Assembly: GCF_021440195.1 (NCBI RefSeq)
Contig: NZ_JAJTSZ010000005.1
Coordinates: 248,001-312,000, forward strand
Direction of reading: 5' to 3'
Source of the DNA: Dyadobacter sp. CY356
GTDB taxonomy: Bacteria; Bacteroidota; Bacteroidia; Cytophagales; Spirosomataceae
DNA: 64,000 nucleotides
Shown here: one piece after another, positions 18,131 through 26,867 of the stretch
Layout of the letters: the number at the start of each line of letters is the position of its first letter
Numbering within the stretch: the first letter of the stretch is position 1
Position numbers and translations under genes: made by a program
The notes under the pieces: model-generated
What the model was told of the DNA's origin: nothing
The model's input: the letters and a program-made list of their open reading frames with translations, nothing else
Databases searched by the model: none

Positions 18131-21100
18131 CTAACGTAAACGTAGAAGTTTCCCTGAGCGGGTATCCACTGAATTATCTTTTAGCGATCGGATTTTTACT
18201 ACATATATATAGGAACTGGTACCGGAAGTGAACCCGCCATGACGTATGGTTGGAATTGTTTGTCTGATAACAGACTCACTGTTATAATATTGCCATTGAT
18301 AAGATCCGAGCGTTTGTCCGGAGTTAAGCAATATACTAAAAACAATTTCTACATCATCATCGGCTCTGCTCTGATTCAATTCAAATGAAAGATCCTGATC
18401 AAAAGGGTTTGGATAAACGGTCAAGCTATTTAGTTTTATCCCGGTTGGTAAACCTACTTGAAATCGGAACGTTAATTCTGAAGAGTTAGTATACGTATCC
18501 CAGACTTTAATACGAATAGTATAATTTCCCGGAGCAAGATTTTCAAATGGATAACGGACCATCCCATTTTTAAAATTATCAAGATCCGCAGTATAGTAGT
18601 CATTTAAGATCAAAGTCAATGTATCGTTGAGCGTTATCGTTATATCATGTCCAATACCAGCTTTTGACAGATTAATCCCATTTTCGTCACTTAACTTTAA
18701 AAATAAAACTGACGATCCACTCACTTTATCTCCATCATGAAAGTCGGTGGAATTAAGATAAGCTGATATTTTTGGCGGCGTGTTATCCACTAATAATGCC
18801 GCACTTCCGCCAACAAGAACATCAAGCTGAGCCGATGCATCTGTCAAACTATCCTCACTCAAAGCGTAAACATTAACCCTGCCCGTTCCGGTACGGTAAT
18901 CTATATCTTTGGGCATTACAAATTCGCAAATAAATTGTCCATCTTTCACACGTACATTTCCGTCAAAAAGCTTACTTCTATATTCGTTGTAAGTCTCTAT
19001 ATCGCCTTCATTTCCCAGCGTCCGGAAGCTTGTCTGTTTGTCATAAATAATTACCCTGGCGGTACCCTGAAATGTTTTATCAATTGAGTTCTCATTTCCA
19101 ATTTTTCCATTTAAAACAACCTTTTCCAGCGCCCGCAAAGTATCCGGAAAAACATTCCAAAAAACCTTTTTTTCAGCCCTGGCCAATTTCATGGACGGAT
19201 CTCCCAACAATGTAAAATTCCGGTTCAGACTTCCAGCCAGACTTGCATTTTTGGTCATCCTGAAAATTTCACCCATTCTTCCGTTAACACCGGCTTTGAT
19301 CAAGGACTCATAAAAGGCTTTGTTGATGGTAAAATTGGTACTGGAATAGACAGGTCTTGTTGTACTGACTGCCCCTATGGCAGCACCACGCGGACTTAGC
19401 ACCATTAACTCGGCACCTGAAATCAAACCCGGATCATCATATCTTCCAAAGTCGCAGGTGGCGGTGATCAGCAATGGTAAATTATCATATCCACGAGCCG
19501 TCTGCATTTCAGATAAAGTTAAAACCTGTTCCTCAGCCCAACCGCTTGTACCGCCGTGTCCCGTATAGTTCAGGATCAGGGTTCCGTCATTAATACTTTT
19601 TTTGATTTCAGCATTTACAGCAGGCACTTTTTGTCCCTGGCTTGTGGTCGTTTGAGGATAAGCATCCAGAAAAATCCTGCCTGATAAAAATTCAGTCTGC
19701 GTCATTTTTGCAAGCGCGTCCGCATGTTCCTGATGAATATTTCCATCCCCATCGTCGGCAACAAATTTGATCGTATTTTGCCAGTTTCCATGCGACTTCG
19801 GTGAAGAGGCGTAATGGATCAGTTTGTCAACAATAATTTTGGCCTCATCGGCAGATTTTACAGGAAACCTTCCTATACCAATTTCAATTGAATAATCTCC
19901 CGCATTTGTCTCGATCCAGTCTCCTTCGTCATCTTCCAAAAAGCCGAAATAGTCATCAGAAGAATACGTATAAACCGGATTTAATGACTCGCGGCTTTCA
20001 TAAACCGGCACCCAGTTATTTCGCTGGTCTTGTGACTGATTTTGCAAAAGGTTTTTATAATCATAAGTGGCATCACCAAACAGGAGAAGATATTTCAACT
20101 TTTCCGGATCATTTTTAAAAAGCAGCCGAACAAAATCACGCACCGCAGAAACGTCAGTTTTCCCGCCTGAGAATTCATTGTAGATCTGATCCGTTGTCAC
20201 CAACAAAGTTTCCAACCCATCATTTTCACTTCTGAAGTCTGCCAGCCTTTTGGCTTCTGTTTCAAAAGCTTTTGCAGTGATAATTAATAAGTCAGGAGTA
20301 GGGTATTTTTGCAGATTCTGGTTTGAAATCCACTGCCAGAAAACCGGTGATTTAGCCTGTGAGGTTGTAAACCCAATATACTGGTTTAATTTCTTCGATT
20401 TATTTTCTGTTAATGTGTAGGTATTATTTCCATTATCTTTCAATACCGAAGCCGTAATCAGTGCCGGATCAGAAATATTCCACCAGTTCCAATCAGCAGG
20501 AACATTTTGAATCTGGTAAGAAATAGTATCCCTTGTATTTGGTATAAATCTGTAAAATTGTTGTTTATCATAAGCACGTAAAAGTCTTTTTACTTGTAAG
20601 CCTATATAATCAAGATAAGCCTGGGCCGAACTTTGCCCGTTTTTATTATATGTTACTCCAACCGTTGTCGTCGCTCCGGGATTTGCTGCCGCGGTTAAAA
20701 CAAATTTACTTTTCGCTTGTTGCGCTTTTATGTCATAAGTACCTGCTCCTACAACGCCAACCGAAGATTCCCCAGCATTTTGTCCATTTAATTGCCACTG
20801 AAATTTAGTAGAAACCTGCGCTGTCCCGATGGCGGACGTGAGCATGATGATATTGGAAGAGGGAATAATATCAGGCAAATCAGCGGACAAAGTAAAAGTG
20901 GACGATGTGCCAACATATTCACCCCACCAGTCGCGACCGGATCTTAACAAATTAACAGATTCCGATTCGTGAAACCAGTAATCGTCGTATTGATTAATAA
21001 GCGATTGATTTGTGACTGAAAGTGAAGGTTTATTCTGAATTCTTAAACCATTTCCATTTCCATAGGTCAGGAAATAAAAAGTAGTATCGGAATAAATATT

Positions 21101-21526
21101 GATCTGATGGTAAAAATTAGCTTTTGCTGAATCATAGGAAATAACATTTGGACCTTCGGCATAAAAATAAATGGCATCCGCAGCATCAAATTTCCCATCC
21201 TCTTCGCCTTTGACCATAATCGCATTCTGGATCAGATCTTTGTTTCGTTTTCCACTATTTTTTTGTGGTAAAATGCTACCTCCGTTTCCGTAGATTTTTA
21301 TTTGATTGGGTACCAAAGTTGAAATATCCACTCCCATGGATTTAAGCAGACTGGCATCTATTTTATAAACGCCGCTTTCGGTGATTGAAAGTTTCAGCCA
21401 GTTACCCGTCGACAAAACAGATGATTCCTGAGCATTTACCTGAAAAGTCAACAGCAAAAAAATCCAGCAGAAAAGTGCCGGATAACAAATTTGCCCTGAA
21501 TTTTTAACAAGCTTCGACCAATGCAT
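18131..21526 (-). CDS. porU: T9SS sortase PorU (C25 cysteine peptidase)
   Basis: 1131 residues from the ATG at 21526 (MHWSKLVKNSG...), chosen because it gives a signal peptide (hydrophobic core, cleavage after VNAQ). Upstream in-frame starts would extend far into the SprT-like gene; this start overlaps it by 23 nt. The C25 domain carries the catalytic His657 in NYTGHGGTSGW and Cys691 in TATCDFGRYDDP. An Ig-like region follows, then a C-terminal tail (LNSLTVYPNPFDQDLSFEL...) of T9SS-CTD type, as is typical for PorU, which keeps its own signal. PorU cleaves the CTD of cargo and links it to A-LPS-like lipid. The porU-porV pair is the core of the T9SS attachment complex. Confidence 0.94.
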   Translation of the reverse strand: MHWSKLVKNSGQICYPALFCWIFLLLTFQVNAQESSVLSTGNWLKLSITESGVYKIDASLLKSMGVDISTLVPNQIKIYGNGGSILPQKNSGKRNKDLIQNAIMVKGEEDGKFDAADAIYFYAEGPNVISYDSAKANFYHQINIYSDTTFYFLTYGNGNGLRIQNKPSLSVTNQSLINQYDDYWFHESESVNLLRSGRDWWGEYVGTSSTFTLSADLPDIIPSSNIIMLTSAIGTAQVSTKFQWQLNGQNAGESSVGVVGAGTYDIKAQQAKSKFVLTAAANPGATTTVGVTYNKNGQSSAQAYLDYIGLQVKRLLRAYDKQQFYRFIPNTRDTISYQIQNVPADWNWWNISDPALITASVLKDNGNNTYTLTENKSKKLNQYIGFTTSQAKSPVFWQWISNQNLQKYPTPDLLIITAKAFETEAKRLADFRSENDGLETLLVTTDQIYNEFSGGKTDVSAVRDFVRLLFKNDPEKLKYLLLFGDATYDYKNLLQNQSQDQRNNWVPVYESRESLNPVYTYSSDDYFGFLEDDEGDWIETNAGDYSIEIGIGRFPVKSADEAKIIVDKLIHYASSPKSHGNWQNTIKFVADDGDGNIHQEHADALAKMTQTEFLSGRIFLDAYPQTTTSQGQKVPAVNAEIKKSINDGTLILNYTGHGGTSGWAEEQVLTLSEMQTARGYDNLPLLITATCDFGRYDDPGLISGAELMVLSPRGAAIGAVSTTRPVYSSTNFTINKAFYESLIKAGVNGRMGEIFRMTKNASLAGSLNRNFTLLGDPSMKLARAEKKVFWNVFPDTLRALEKVVLNGKIGNENSIDKTFQGTARVIIYDKQTSFRTLGNEGDIETYNEYRSKLFDGNVRVKDGQFICEFVMPKDIDYRTGTGRVNVYALSEDSLTDASAQLDVLVGGSAALLVDNTPPKISAYLNSTDFHDGDKVSGSSVLFLKLSDENGINLSKAGIGHDITITLNDTLTLILNDYYTADLDNFKNGMVRYPFENLAPGNYTIRIKVWDTYTNSSELTFRFQVGLPTGIKLNSLTVYPNPFDQDLSFELNQSRADDDVEIVFSILLNSGQTLGSYQWQYYNSESVIRQTIPTIRHGGFTSGTSSYIYVVKIRSLKDNSVDTRSGKLLRLR

Positions 21527-22121
21527 GAGCTGGAATTGTGTAACGGCGTTGAGAAGCTTTATCAATACATAAAACTCTTGTGCGTCGCAGGGAGCCTTTG
21601 ACAAACTGTCTGTTATGAAAAACGAAATTGCTGCCTTCGGTGAGATGGATCAAAGCAACTTTATTCGGATTGAGTGAATGATCGTCGTATTTTTTTATTG
21701 AATTATATAAAATATGATCTCCGCTTGTAGATGCCTTTGGGTTTTTCGCATATTTCAAAAGCGGTTCAAGAATATCAGCCGGAAAAATCTTATCGTTCAT
21801 TACCGGTATCAGCAAAATTTCGAATTCTCTTTTCCATTCCAAACCATGTGGCGCCACGCGTTTTCTCCCACGACTTTTCGTTTGGGTATACACGACGTGA
21901 TGTGCAACCTCATGCAGATACGTAATCAGAAAATTATATGGATTGAGATTTTTATTGACAGTAATTCTTGGAACATATCCCGGTTTAACCGTATAATCGC
22001 CTAAGCGGCTTTGACGCGGACGAGACAGAAAAAAATCAAATTTGTAAATTTTGTGCAGATGATCACAGTAGGCATAAGCTAATTCCGGAACGTATGCCTC
22101 AAAGGATATTTTCTTTTCCAT
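21504..22121 (-). CDS. SprT-like zinc metalloprotease domain protein
   Basis: 205 residues. The zinc motif HEVAH sits at the end of NFLITYLHEVAHHVVY, followed by the third ligand in APHGLEWK. This is the SprT-like arrangement (HExxH...H), related to SPRTN proteases that act on DNA-protein crosslinks. It lacks a signal peptide, so it is cytoplasmic. The C-terminal zinc-ribbon cysteines of classical SprT are not complete here; only single cysteines occur near the end. It overlaps the porU start by 23 nt, so its stop and porU translation may be coupled. No functional link with T9SS is known. Confidence 0.85.
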   Translation of the reverse strand: MEKKISFEAYVPELAYAYCDHLHKIYKFDFFLSRPRQSRLGDYTVKPGYVPRITVNKNLNPYNFLITYLHEVAHHVVYTQTKSRGRKRVAPHGLEWKREFEILLIPVMNDKIFPADILEPLLKYAKNPKASTSGDHILYNSIKKYDDHSLNPNKVALIHLTEGSNFVFHNRQFVKGSLRRTRVLCIDKASQRRYTIPAHALVEAC

Positions 22122-22137
22122 ACCCCAAATAAAAAAA

Positions 22138-22163
22138 GAAAAGCCTTATAAATAAGGCTTTTC
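22138..22163 (-). terminator. Terminator between the small lipoprotein and SprT-like genes
   Basis: A perfect 12-bp stem (GAAAAGCCTTAT / ATAAGGCTTTTC) with a minimal loop, followed by a T-run on the minus strand. It ends the transcript of the 59-residue lipoprotein gene. Confidence 0.85.
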
Positions 22164-22189
22164 AATAACTTTCAAAAAAAGCTCAATGA

Positions 22190-22369
22190 TTATTTCACTG
22201 AATCAGCTTTAACTGAATCTGTTGCAACAGAATCAACAGCTACAGTATCAACCATAGGAGTTTCAACAGTTACAGCAGTAGAATCAGCTGCTTCTTCTTT
22301 TGGCTTGCTAGTACAAGACGCGAATGCTACCATTCCGGCAACAAATGCAAATGCTACGAATTTTTTCAT
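22190..22369 (-). CDS. Small acidic lipoprotein, 59 residues
   Basis: Begins MKKFVAFAFVAGMVAFASC, a lipoprotein signal peptide with lipobox ASC and the lipidated Cys at 19. The mature part has about 40 residues: after TSKPKEE it is a low-complexity Ala/Val/Asp/Ser/Thr sequence with the pattern VDSVATDSVKADSVK. It is flanked by its own terminator (22138-22163), and such Asp-Ser-Val repeats are frequent in abundant small Bacteroidota lipoproteins. Function unknown. Strong coding evidence comes from the lipobox and the tidy stop-to-terminator spacing. Confidence 0.85.
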   Translation of the reverse strand: MKKFVAFAFVAGMVAFASCTSKPKEEAADSTAVTVETPMVDTVAVDSVATDSVKADSVK

Positions 22370-22517
22370 TTCTTGGGTGTAATTAAGGTTCGATACAAAG
22401 ATAGCATGATAAGTATCAATAATCCCAATGTTTTGGATTGTATTTTTCCAAGAACTTAAAATTTCCTTAGAAAATAATGAAACCCCTTCCTTTAGTACAA
22501 AATATTACCCCTTCAGT

Positions 22518-23294
22518 CTAGTAAACCTTTTCCATTTGGAGGTTAAACATTTTTACGCTGGCCGCAACCTCGGAAAGCAGGTTTTGGTTTTGTTCTATTC
22601 CATTACCTACCACAATAACATCGGCACCGGCCTGCATTGCGATCAAGGCTTTCTCACTGGAATTAATTCCGCCACCAACAATAATAGGCGTATCAACCGA
22701 AGCCCTGACGGCTTCAATGATCTCGGCCGAAACAGGATACAGGGCTCCGCTACCGGCGTCAAGAAATATATTTTTCAAACCCAATAACTCGCCGGCCATT
22801 GCAGTACATGCTGCAATTCCGGGTTTGTCACTTGGAAGAGGTATTGTATTGCTGATATAGGAAACTGTCGTCAACTTTCCGCTTTCAACGAGCATATAAC
22901 CCGTTGGAAGCACTTCAAGACCACTTTTCTTTAACATAGGTGCCGCAATAACATGCTGTCCTATAAGGAAATCCGGGTTTCTGCCTGAGATGAGGGAAAG
23001 AAAAAGTATGGCATCCGCAGACTGATCAATATGCAGGCCATTTCCCGGGAATAGAATCGTTGGGATGTTTGTATGTTTTTTTATAGCCAGAATAAGCTGG
23101 TCAATGGCATAATTGGTTATCAGGCTGCCACCGACAAAGAAAAAATCTACTTCGTTCTCCACAGCCTGCCCCAAAAAATCAGGGAACGTAGCCAGATCCA
23201 CTTTATCAGGATCCAGGAGTACTGCAAAAGATTTCCTTTTTTCTTCTTTTCTGGTTGAAAGGAGGTCTGCTATTTTATGATTTGTTATTTTCAT
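22518..23294 (-). CDS. Geranylgeranylglyceryl / heptaprenylglyceryl phosphate synthase (PcrB/GGGPS)
   Basis: 258 residues from the ATG at 23294 (an ATG 21 nt upstream is possible). A TIM barrel with phosphate-binding motifs: AVLLDPDK at strand 1, FFFVGGSLIT, ILFPGN, and the C-terminal VDTPIIVGGGINSSEKA and ADVIVVGNGIEQN. The family joins glycerol-1-phosphate to a prenyl diphosphate through an ether bond. Archaeal enzymes make membrane lipids; bacterial members in Bacteroidota belong to the group II GGGPS type, whose product and role are less clear. The start overlaps the preceding gene by 20 nt, suggesting coupling. Confidence 0.93.
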   Translation of the reverse strand: MKITNHKIADLLSTRKEEKRKSFAVLLDPDKVDLATFPDFLGQAVENEVDFFFVGGSLITNYAIDQLILAIKKHTNIPTILFPGNGLHIDQSADAILFLSLISGRNPDFLIGQHVIAAPMLKKSGLEVLPTGYMLVESGKLTTVSYISNTIPLPSDKPGIAACTAMAGELLGLKNIFLDAGSGALYPVSAEIIEAVRASVDTPIIVGGGINSSEKALIAMQAGADVIVVGNGIEQNQNLLSEVAASVKMFNLQMEKVY

Positions 23295-23703
23295 CCGATT
23301 CGTGATCATCTGCAATAAAATTCTGTAGCTTTTTGCGAGCCCACCCTATAGCCAATGTCCAAACTAAGCTTTGTACGGCTTCCCCTACCGCAAATTTGCT
23401 TTTCCTTTTTGGAACCGTTTGATAATAAACTGGTCTAACAGGCTCAGCAAGTTCAATATTTTCTTTCTTTTTGGCATCAGGAAGTATTGCTTCGAGCAAT
23501 AAATATGTCGTAACTACTACGCCTCCTATGATTAAAGCCTGTTTTCCATAGCCGGACGCATCTTGTTTAAGATTGTCCCACTGCGACTCAAGCTTGCCTC
23601 TGTAAAGGTCTGCTTCTTTAAGCAAATCCTCTTTTTCCGTTTCTGTATCTGACGAAAATGGTTTCGTCAATTGTACGGTTGAATCTATTGGTGAACTACT
23701 CAT
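23275..23703 (-). CDS. Single-pass membrane protein of unknown function
   Basis: 142 residues. An acidic/basic soluble N-terminus (about 1-50, likely helical) is followed by one clear membrane helix (ALIIGGVVVTTYLLLEAILP). A basic Lys-rich linker and a second, weaker hydrophobic stretch (VQSLVWTLAIGWARKKLQNF) come next. I do not recognise a family. It lies upstream of the GGGPS gene with overlapping ends and downstream of a holin-like gene. The context of several small membrane proteins suggests a membrane-associated job, without further detail. Confidence 0.7.
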   Translation of the reverse strand: MSSSPIDSTVQLTKPFSSDTETEKEDLLKEADLYRGKLESQWDNLKQDASGYGKQALIIGGVVVTTYLLLEAILPDAKKKENIELAEPVRPVYYQTVPKRKSKFAVGEAVQSLVWTLAIGWARKKLQNFIADDHESDENNKS

Positions 23704-23807
23704 ATCTTTAGCTTAAATTAAAAATATTGTGCAGAGATTACCATAACAGAATCCAAAAATAGCAATTCCATTTGGAAAAGATCATTCTGGATACCATTTA
23801 ACGATGG

Positions 23808-24146
23808 TTAATCTTCTTTAATTTGGACAAAACGAATGATAATATTACGTAGAAAGCCTATCAGCTTTGTTCTGAATGTGATTACCAGTATCAGTTTCAA
23901 AACAAAAAACCCTAATAAAATAAGATATCCCAAATAATCACTGTCCAGCCATTTATTCAAAAATGTGCCCAGCAAAATAACAATCAGGATCAGAACGACT
24001 AATACAATACTGAGGACAAGCAGTGCATAAACACCAGTGACGGCGGCACGTTCTATCTTGTCCCGTGTCTCTATCTTAAACAGATCGATTCTTGTTTCGA
24101 AATATTTAAAAAGAGTCTCCTTTATTTCTTCGAGTTGACTAAACAT
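23808..24146 (-). CDS. Phage-holin-like (Holin-X/DUF1469-type) small membrane protein
   Basis: 112 residues. An amphipathic N-terminal helix (MFSQLEEIKETLFKYFETRIDLFKIETRDK) precedes two hydrophobic helices (VYALLVLSIVLVVLILIVILLG and LGYLILLGFFVLKLILVI) and a basic tail. The layout matches the Putative Actinobacterial Holin-X / DUF1469 family, which despite its name is widespread in bacterial chromosomes and is not necessarily a lysis protein. It sits in a row of small membrane proteins next to GGGPS. Function unknown. Confidence 0.75.
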   Translation of the reverse strand: MFSQLEEIKETLFKYFETRIDLFKIETRDKIERAAVTGVYALLVLSIVLVVLILIVILLGTFLNKWLDSDYLGYLILLGFFVLKLILVITFRTKLIGFLRNIIIRFVQIKED

Positions 24147-24197
24147 AGGCGTGTAGTTTGCAAAACATACGGTTTGGTTTTGATTAGTTTTTAAACA

Positions 24198-24533
24198 CTA
24201 ATCTAAAAACATACCAAGGACAGCAGATACTACAGAAACCACAAAACCAAAGATAAGTGCAGATATAAATCCACTTATAGCAAATCCATCAACGAAATAG
24301 CTCGCCAGATAGATTATGAATACATTTATTACGAAATAGAAAAGCCCGAGTGTAAGAATTGTGATAGGTAATGCCAGGATTTGCAGCACTGGCTTAAGAA
24401 ATGTGTTTAAAAGTCCCAGCACGATGGCTACCACAAAAGCGGTTGTCCAGCCATTCACTGTTACACCAGGAACGAAGTGGGCGGCAGCATAAATGGCCAA
24501 TGTACTGATTAGAAGGCGTATTAATAAATTCAT
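24198..24533 (-). CDS. YvlD-type (phage holin 4 superfamily IV) membrane protein
   Basis: 111 residues, four hydrophobic segments. The family pattern is visible: NLLIRLLISTLAIYAAAHFVPGV, VNGWTTAFVVAIVLGLLNTFLKPVL, LPITILTLGLFYFVINVF, and a final hydrophobic helix. PF04020 members such as YvlD in Bacillus are small membrane proteins linked to envelope stress. It lies just downstream of hisIE on the same strand with 14 nt between them, so it may be the last gene on the his transcript or have its own promoter. Confidence 0.85.
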   Translation of the reverse strand: MNLLIRLLISTLAIYAAAHFVPGVTVNGWTTAFVVAIVLGLLNTFLKPVLQILALPITILTLGLFYFVINVFIIYLASYFVDGFAISGFISALIFGFVVSVVSAVLGMFLD

Positions 24534-24547
24534 ATAGCTTTTAGTTA

Positions 24548-25177
24548 TTATGAGTGACGGCTACGAAGTACGCTAATTACCTCGTCTAAGTCAATGTTTT
24601 TTTGTTCTAAAAGCACCAGAAGGTGAAAAAGTAAGTCACTGACCTCACCTTTGAAGAGATCATCATCATTGTCTTTTGCTTCAATCACAACTTCAACGGC
24701 CTCTTCCCCAACTTTCTGAGCAATTTTATTGATTCCCAGTTTAAACAAACTGCTGGTATAAGAACTATCTGACGGATGTAACTTTCTGTCACGAATTGTA
24801 TCTTTTTGCAGGTAATTTAAAAACGCGGCTTCCCCGATCCGTGAATTTCGGTTATTTTTTTCCCCAAAGCAGGTATCATCCCCAGTATGGCAAGTTGGCC
24901 CGGCCGGCGACGCCTTGATCAGGATTGTATCTCCGTCACAGTCAGCGAGAATCTCTTTTACGAAAAGAAAATTATTGGAAGTTTCGCCCTTTGTCCACAG
25001 ACGCTGTTTGCTTCTGCTGAAAAATGTAACCGTGCCATCTTCCTGTGTTTTTTCGAAAGCTTCGCGGTTCATATAACCCAGCATCAAAACAACGGAAGTG
25101 TCAGCATCCTGGATGACAGCCGGCACAAGGCCGTCTGCTGATTTTGCAAAATCTATGGTTGAAAGTTCGTTAGTCAT
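24548..25177 (-). CDS. hisIE: Bifunctional HisI/HisE: phosphoribosyl-AMP cyclohydrolase and PR-ATP pyrophosphatase
   Basis: 209 residues. The N-terminal HisI domain (about 1-110) has QDADTSVVLMLGYMNREAF, TFFSRSKQRLWTKGETSNN, the metal-binding DCDGDT and PTCHTGDDTCF motifs. The C-terminal HisE domain (about 115-209) has a MazG-like helical bundle with KVGEEAVEVVIEAKDND and DLLFHLLVLL. The two activities perform steps 2 and 3 of histidine biosynthesis. It is the last his gene of the four-gene cluster hisH-hisA-hisF-hisIE, all on the minus strand. Confidence 0.96.
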   Translation of the reverse strand: MTNELSTIDFAKSADGLVPAVIQDADTSVVLMLGYMNREAFEKTQEDGTVTFFSRSKQRLWTKGETSNNFLFVKEILADCDGDTILIKASPAGPTCHTGDDTCFGEKNNRNSRIGEAAFLNYLQKDTIRDRKLHPSDSSYTSSLFKLGINKIAQKVGEEAVEVVIEAKDNDDDLFKGEVSDLLFHLLVLLEQKNIDLDEVISVLRSRHS

Positions 25178-25224
25178 TTGTATTGATTATTATAAAATTT
25201 GAGCTGTCATCGACAGCAGTGAAT

Positions 25225-26001
25225 CTATTTTGTCATGCGCATCGGAAGCGCTTTATTTTGTAAATATTGCTTCAAATCAGGAATATCTATTTCCCGGAAG
25301 TGAAAAATACTGGCTGCTAGTCCGGCATCTGCTTTTCCTTCTGTGAAAACATCATAAAAATGCTCCATATTTCCTGCTCCTCCGGAAGCAATGACAGGAA
25401 TGTTTGCATTGGCCGAAATTGTTGAAGTCAATTCCAGTGCGAACCCGTCTTTAGTACCGTCGGTATCCATGGAAGTTAACAAAAGTTCTCCCGCACCACG
25501 GTCTTCAACTTCCTTTGCCCAGGGAATAGTGCGAAGTTCGGTAGATTTTCGACCGCCATGTGTGTGAACGATATGTTCAAAAACACCTTCGCTTGTTTCG
25601 ACATATCTGGTATCAATAGCAACCACAATACATTGACTTCCAAATTCCAGGGCAAGTTCATTGATCAGATCTGGATTCCGAACAGCTGATGAATTGATCG
25701 AAACTTTATCTGCACCGGCATGTAACAAAGCCGAAACATCGGCGATGGAGGAAATTCCCCCGCCAACAGTAAAGGGTATATTGATGGTATGCGCTACCCT
25801 CCGAACCAGGTCGATAAACGTGGAGCGTCCTTCGACCGTAGCTGCAATATCCAGATAAACCAGTTCATCCGCGCCCTGAGCTGCGTACATCGCACCCAGC
25901 TCTACTGCATCACCGGCGTCACGGAGATTTACAAAATTTACTCCTTTTACTGTCCGTCCGTCTTTTACATCCAGACAGGGTATAATGCGTTTTGTCAGCA
26001 T
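25225..26001 (-). CDS. hisF: Imidazole glycerol phosphate synthase cyclase subunit HisF
   Basis: 258 residues, TIM barrel. It starts [31 protein letters not shown], with the catalytic Asp in CLDV. Further motifs are [19 protein letters not shown], the AIDTRY strand with a second catalytic Asp region, [12 protein letters not shown] and [10 protein letters not shown]. Together with HisH it converts PRFAR to imidazole glycerol phosphate and AICAR. Its start lies 4 nt after the hisA stop, so it is cotranslated. Confidence 0.97.
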   Translation of the reverse strand: MLTKRIIPCLDVKDGRTVKGVNFVNLRDAGDAVELGAMYAAQGADELVYLDIAATVEGRSTFIDLVRRVAHTINIPFTVGGGISSIADVSALLHAGADKVSINSSAVRNPDLINELALEFGSQCIVVAIDTRYVETSEGVFEHIVHTHGGRKSTELRTIPWAKEVEDRGAGELLLTSMDTDGTKDGFALELTSTISANANIPVIASGGAGNMEHFYDVFTEGKADAGLAASIFHFREIDIPDLKQYLQNKALPMRMTK

Positions 26002-26005
26002 AATT

Positions 26006-26728
26006 TTAAGCTATAAATCGTTGTAAATCTACCAGACTGATGCGGTTTTCGTAAATCGCTTTTCCAATAATTACGCCGTAAATATTCATTTCTGCAAGTT
26101 TTTCAACATCAGCCAATCCGCTGATTCCGCCGCTGGCAATGATATTCAGGTCCGGGCATTTGTCTTGCAAATTTTTATACAGATCAAAAGAAGGTCCTTG
26201 TAAAAGTCCGTCTTTGGCTACATCCGTACTGATTGCATACTTCACGCCTTTGTCCACATACTCTTCAACAAAATCATAAACCCATAATTCTGTTCCTTCT
26301 TCCCAGCCACTTACGGCTACTTTTTCATTTTTGGCATCAGCACCTAAAATGATTTTTTCGCCTCCGTAACTATCCAGCCAGCTTTTGAATAAATCCGGCT
26401 GTTTAACTGCTACGCTTCCGCCGGTTACCTGTTTTGCGCCGCTTTCAAATACGATACGAATATCTTCTTCGGATTGAACACCGCCGCCAAAATCAATATG
26501 CAGGGAAGTCTGGGAAGCTATTTTTTCCAAAACTTTCCAGTTGATCACTTTTTTTGCTTTGGCGCCGTCCAGGTCAACAAGATGTAACCTGGTCAGGCCT
26601 GAATCCTGGAATTCCAGGGCTACTTCCAGTGGGTTTTCGTTGTATATAATTTTTTTTCCATAATCGCCCTGCGTTAATCTTACGCATTTTCCTTCGATCA
26701 TGTCTATGGCTGGAATTATCTGGATCAT
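26006..26728 (-). CDS. hisA: ProFAR isomerase HisA
   Basis: 240 residues starting at ATG 26728 ([18 protein letters not shown]), the natural start. An upstream in-frame ATG (26767) would add 13 residues coded by repeat-like intergenic sequence. Half-barrel repeats are visible: the first catalytic Asp in [28 protein letters not shown], second Asp in [10 protein letters not shown] and [11 protein letters not shown]. It isomerises the aminoaldose ProFAR to the aminoketose PRFAR. It lies between hisH and hisF. Confidence 0.96.
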   Translation of the reverse strand: MIQIIPAIDMIEGKCVRLTQGDYGKKIIYNENPLEVALEFQDSGLTRLHLVDLDGAKAKKVINWKVLEKIASQTSLHIDFGGGVQSEEDIRIVFESGAKQVTGGSVAVKQPDLFKSWLDSYGGEKIILGADAKNEKVAVSGWEEGTELWVYDFVEEYVDKGVKYAISTDVAKDGLLQGPSFDLYKNLQDKCPDLNIIASGGISGLADVEKLAEMNIYGVIIGKAIYENRISLVDLQRFIA

Positions 26729-26767
26729 GTTTTTGTGTCGTAATGGTATCGTTATTTCTAAATCCAC

Positions 26768-26867
26768 GAATCCGGATGTCCGGAATTCTGAATCCCCGGA
26801 TTTCCATCCCGGATCCCCCAGGCCGTTGACCCGGGCTAAGATATGACGGCCTTTCAGGCCTGGTTGG
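26768..26867. repeat. Intergenic palindrome-rich repeat between hisH and hisA
   Basis: Contains CCGGATGTCCGG, repeated ATCCCCGGAT/ATCCCGGAT words, and the GGCCTTTCAGGCC hairpin next to ACCCGGGCTAAGATATGACGG. It is far more GC-rich than the flanking spacers, and resembles REP-like intergenic repeats. It splits the his operon with no obvious terminator. Confidence 0.55.

Noticed and set aside
23808..24533. Prophage remnant suspected from two holin-family names
   Set aside because: Both families are ordinary chromosomal small membrane proteins; no other phage genes around.
26574..26807. Longer N-terminal extension of hisA or a separate frame in the hisH-hisA spacer
   Set aside because: Encoded by palindromic repeat sequence; the natural HisA start [10 protein letters not shown] is at 26728.
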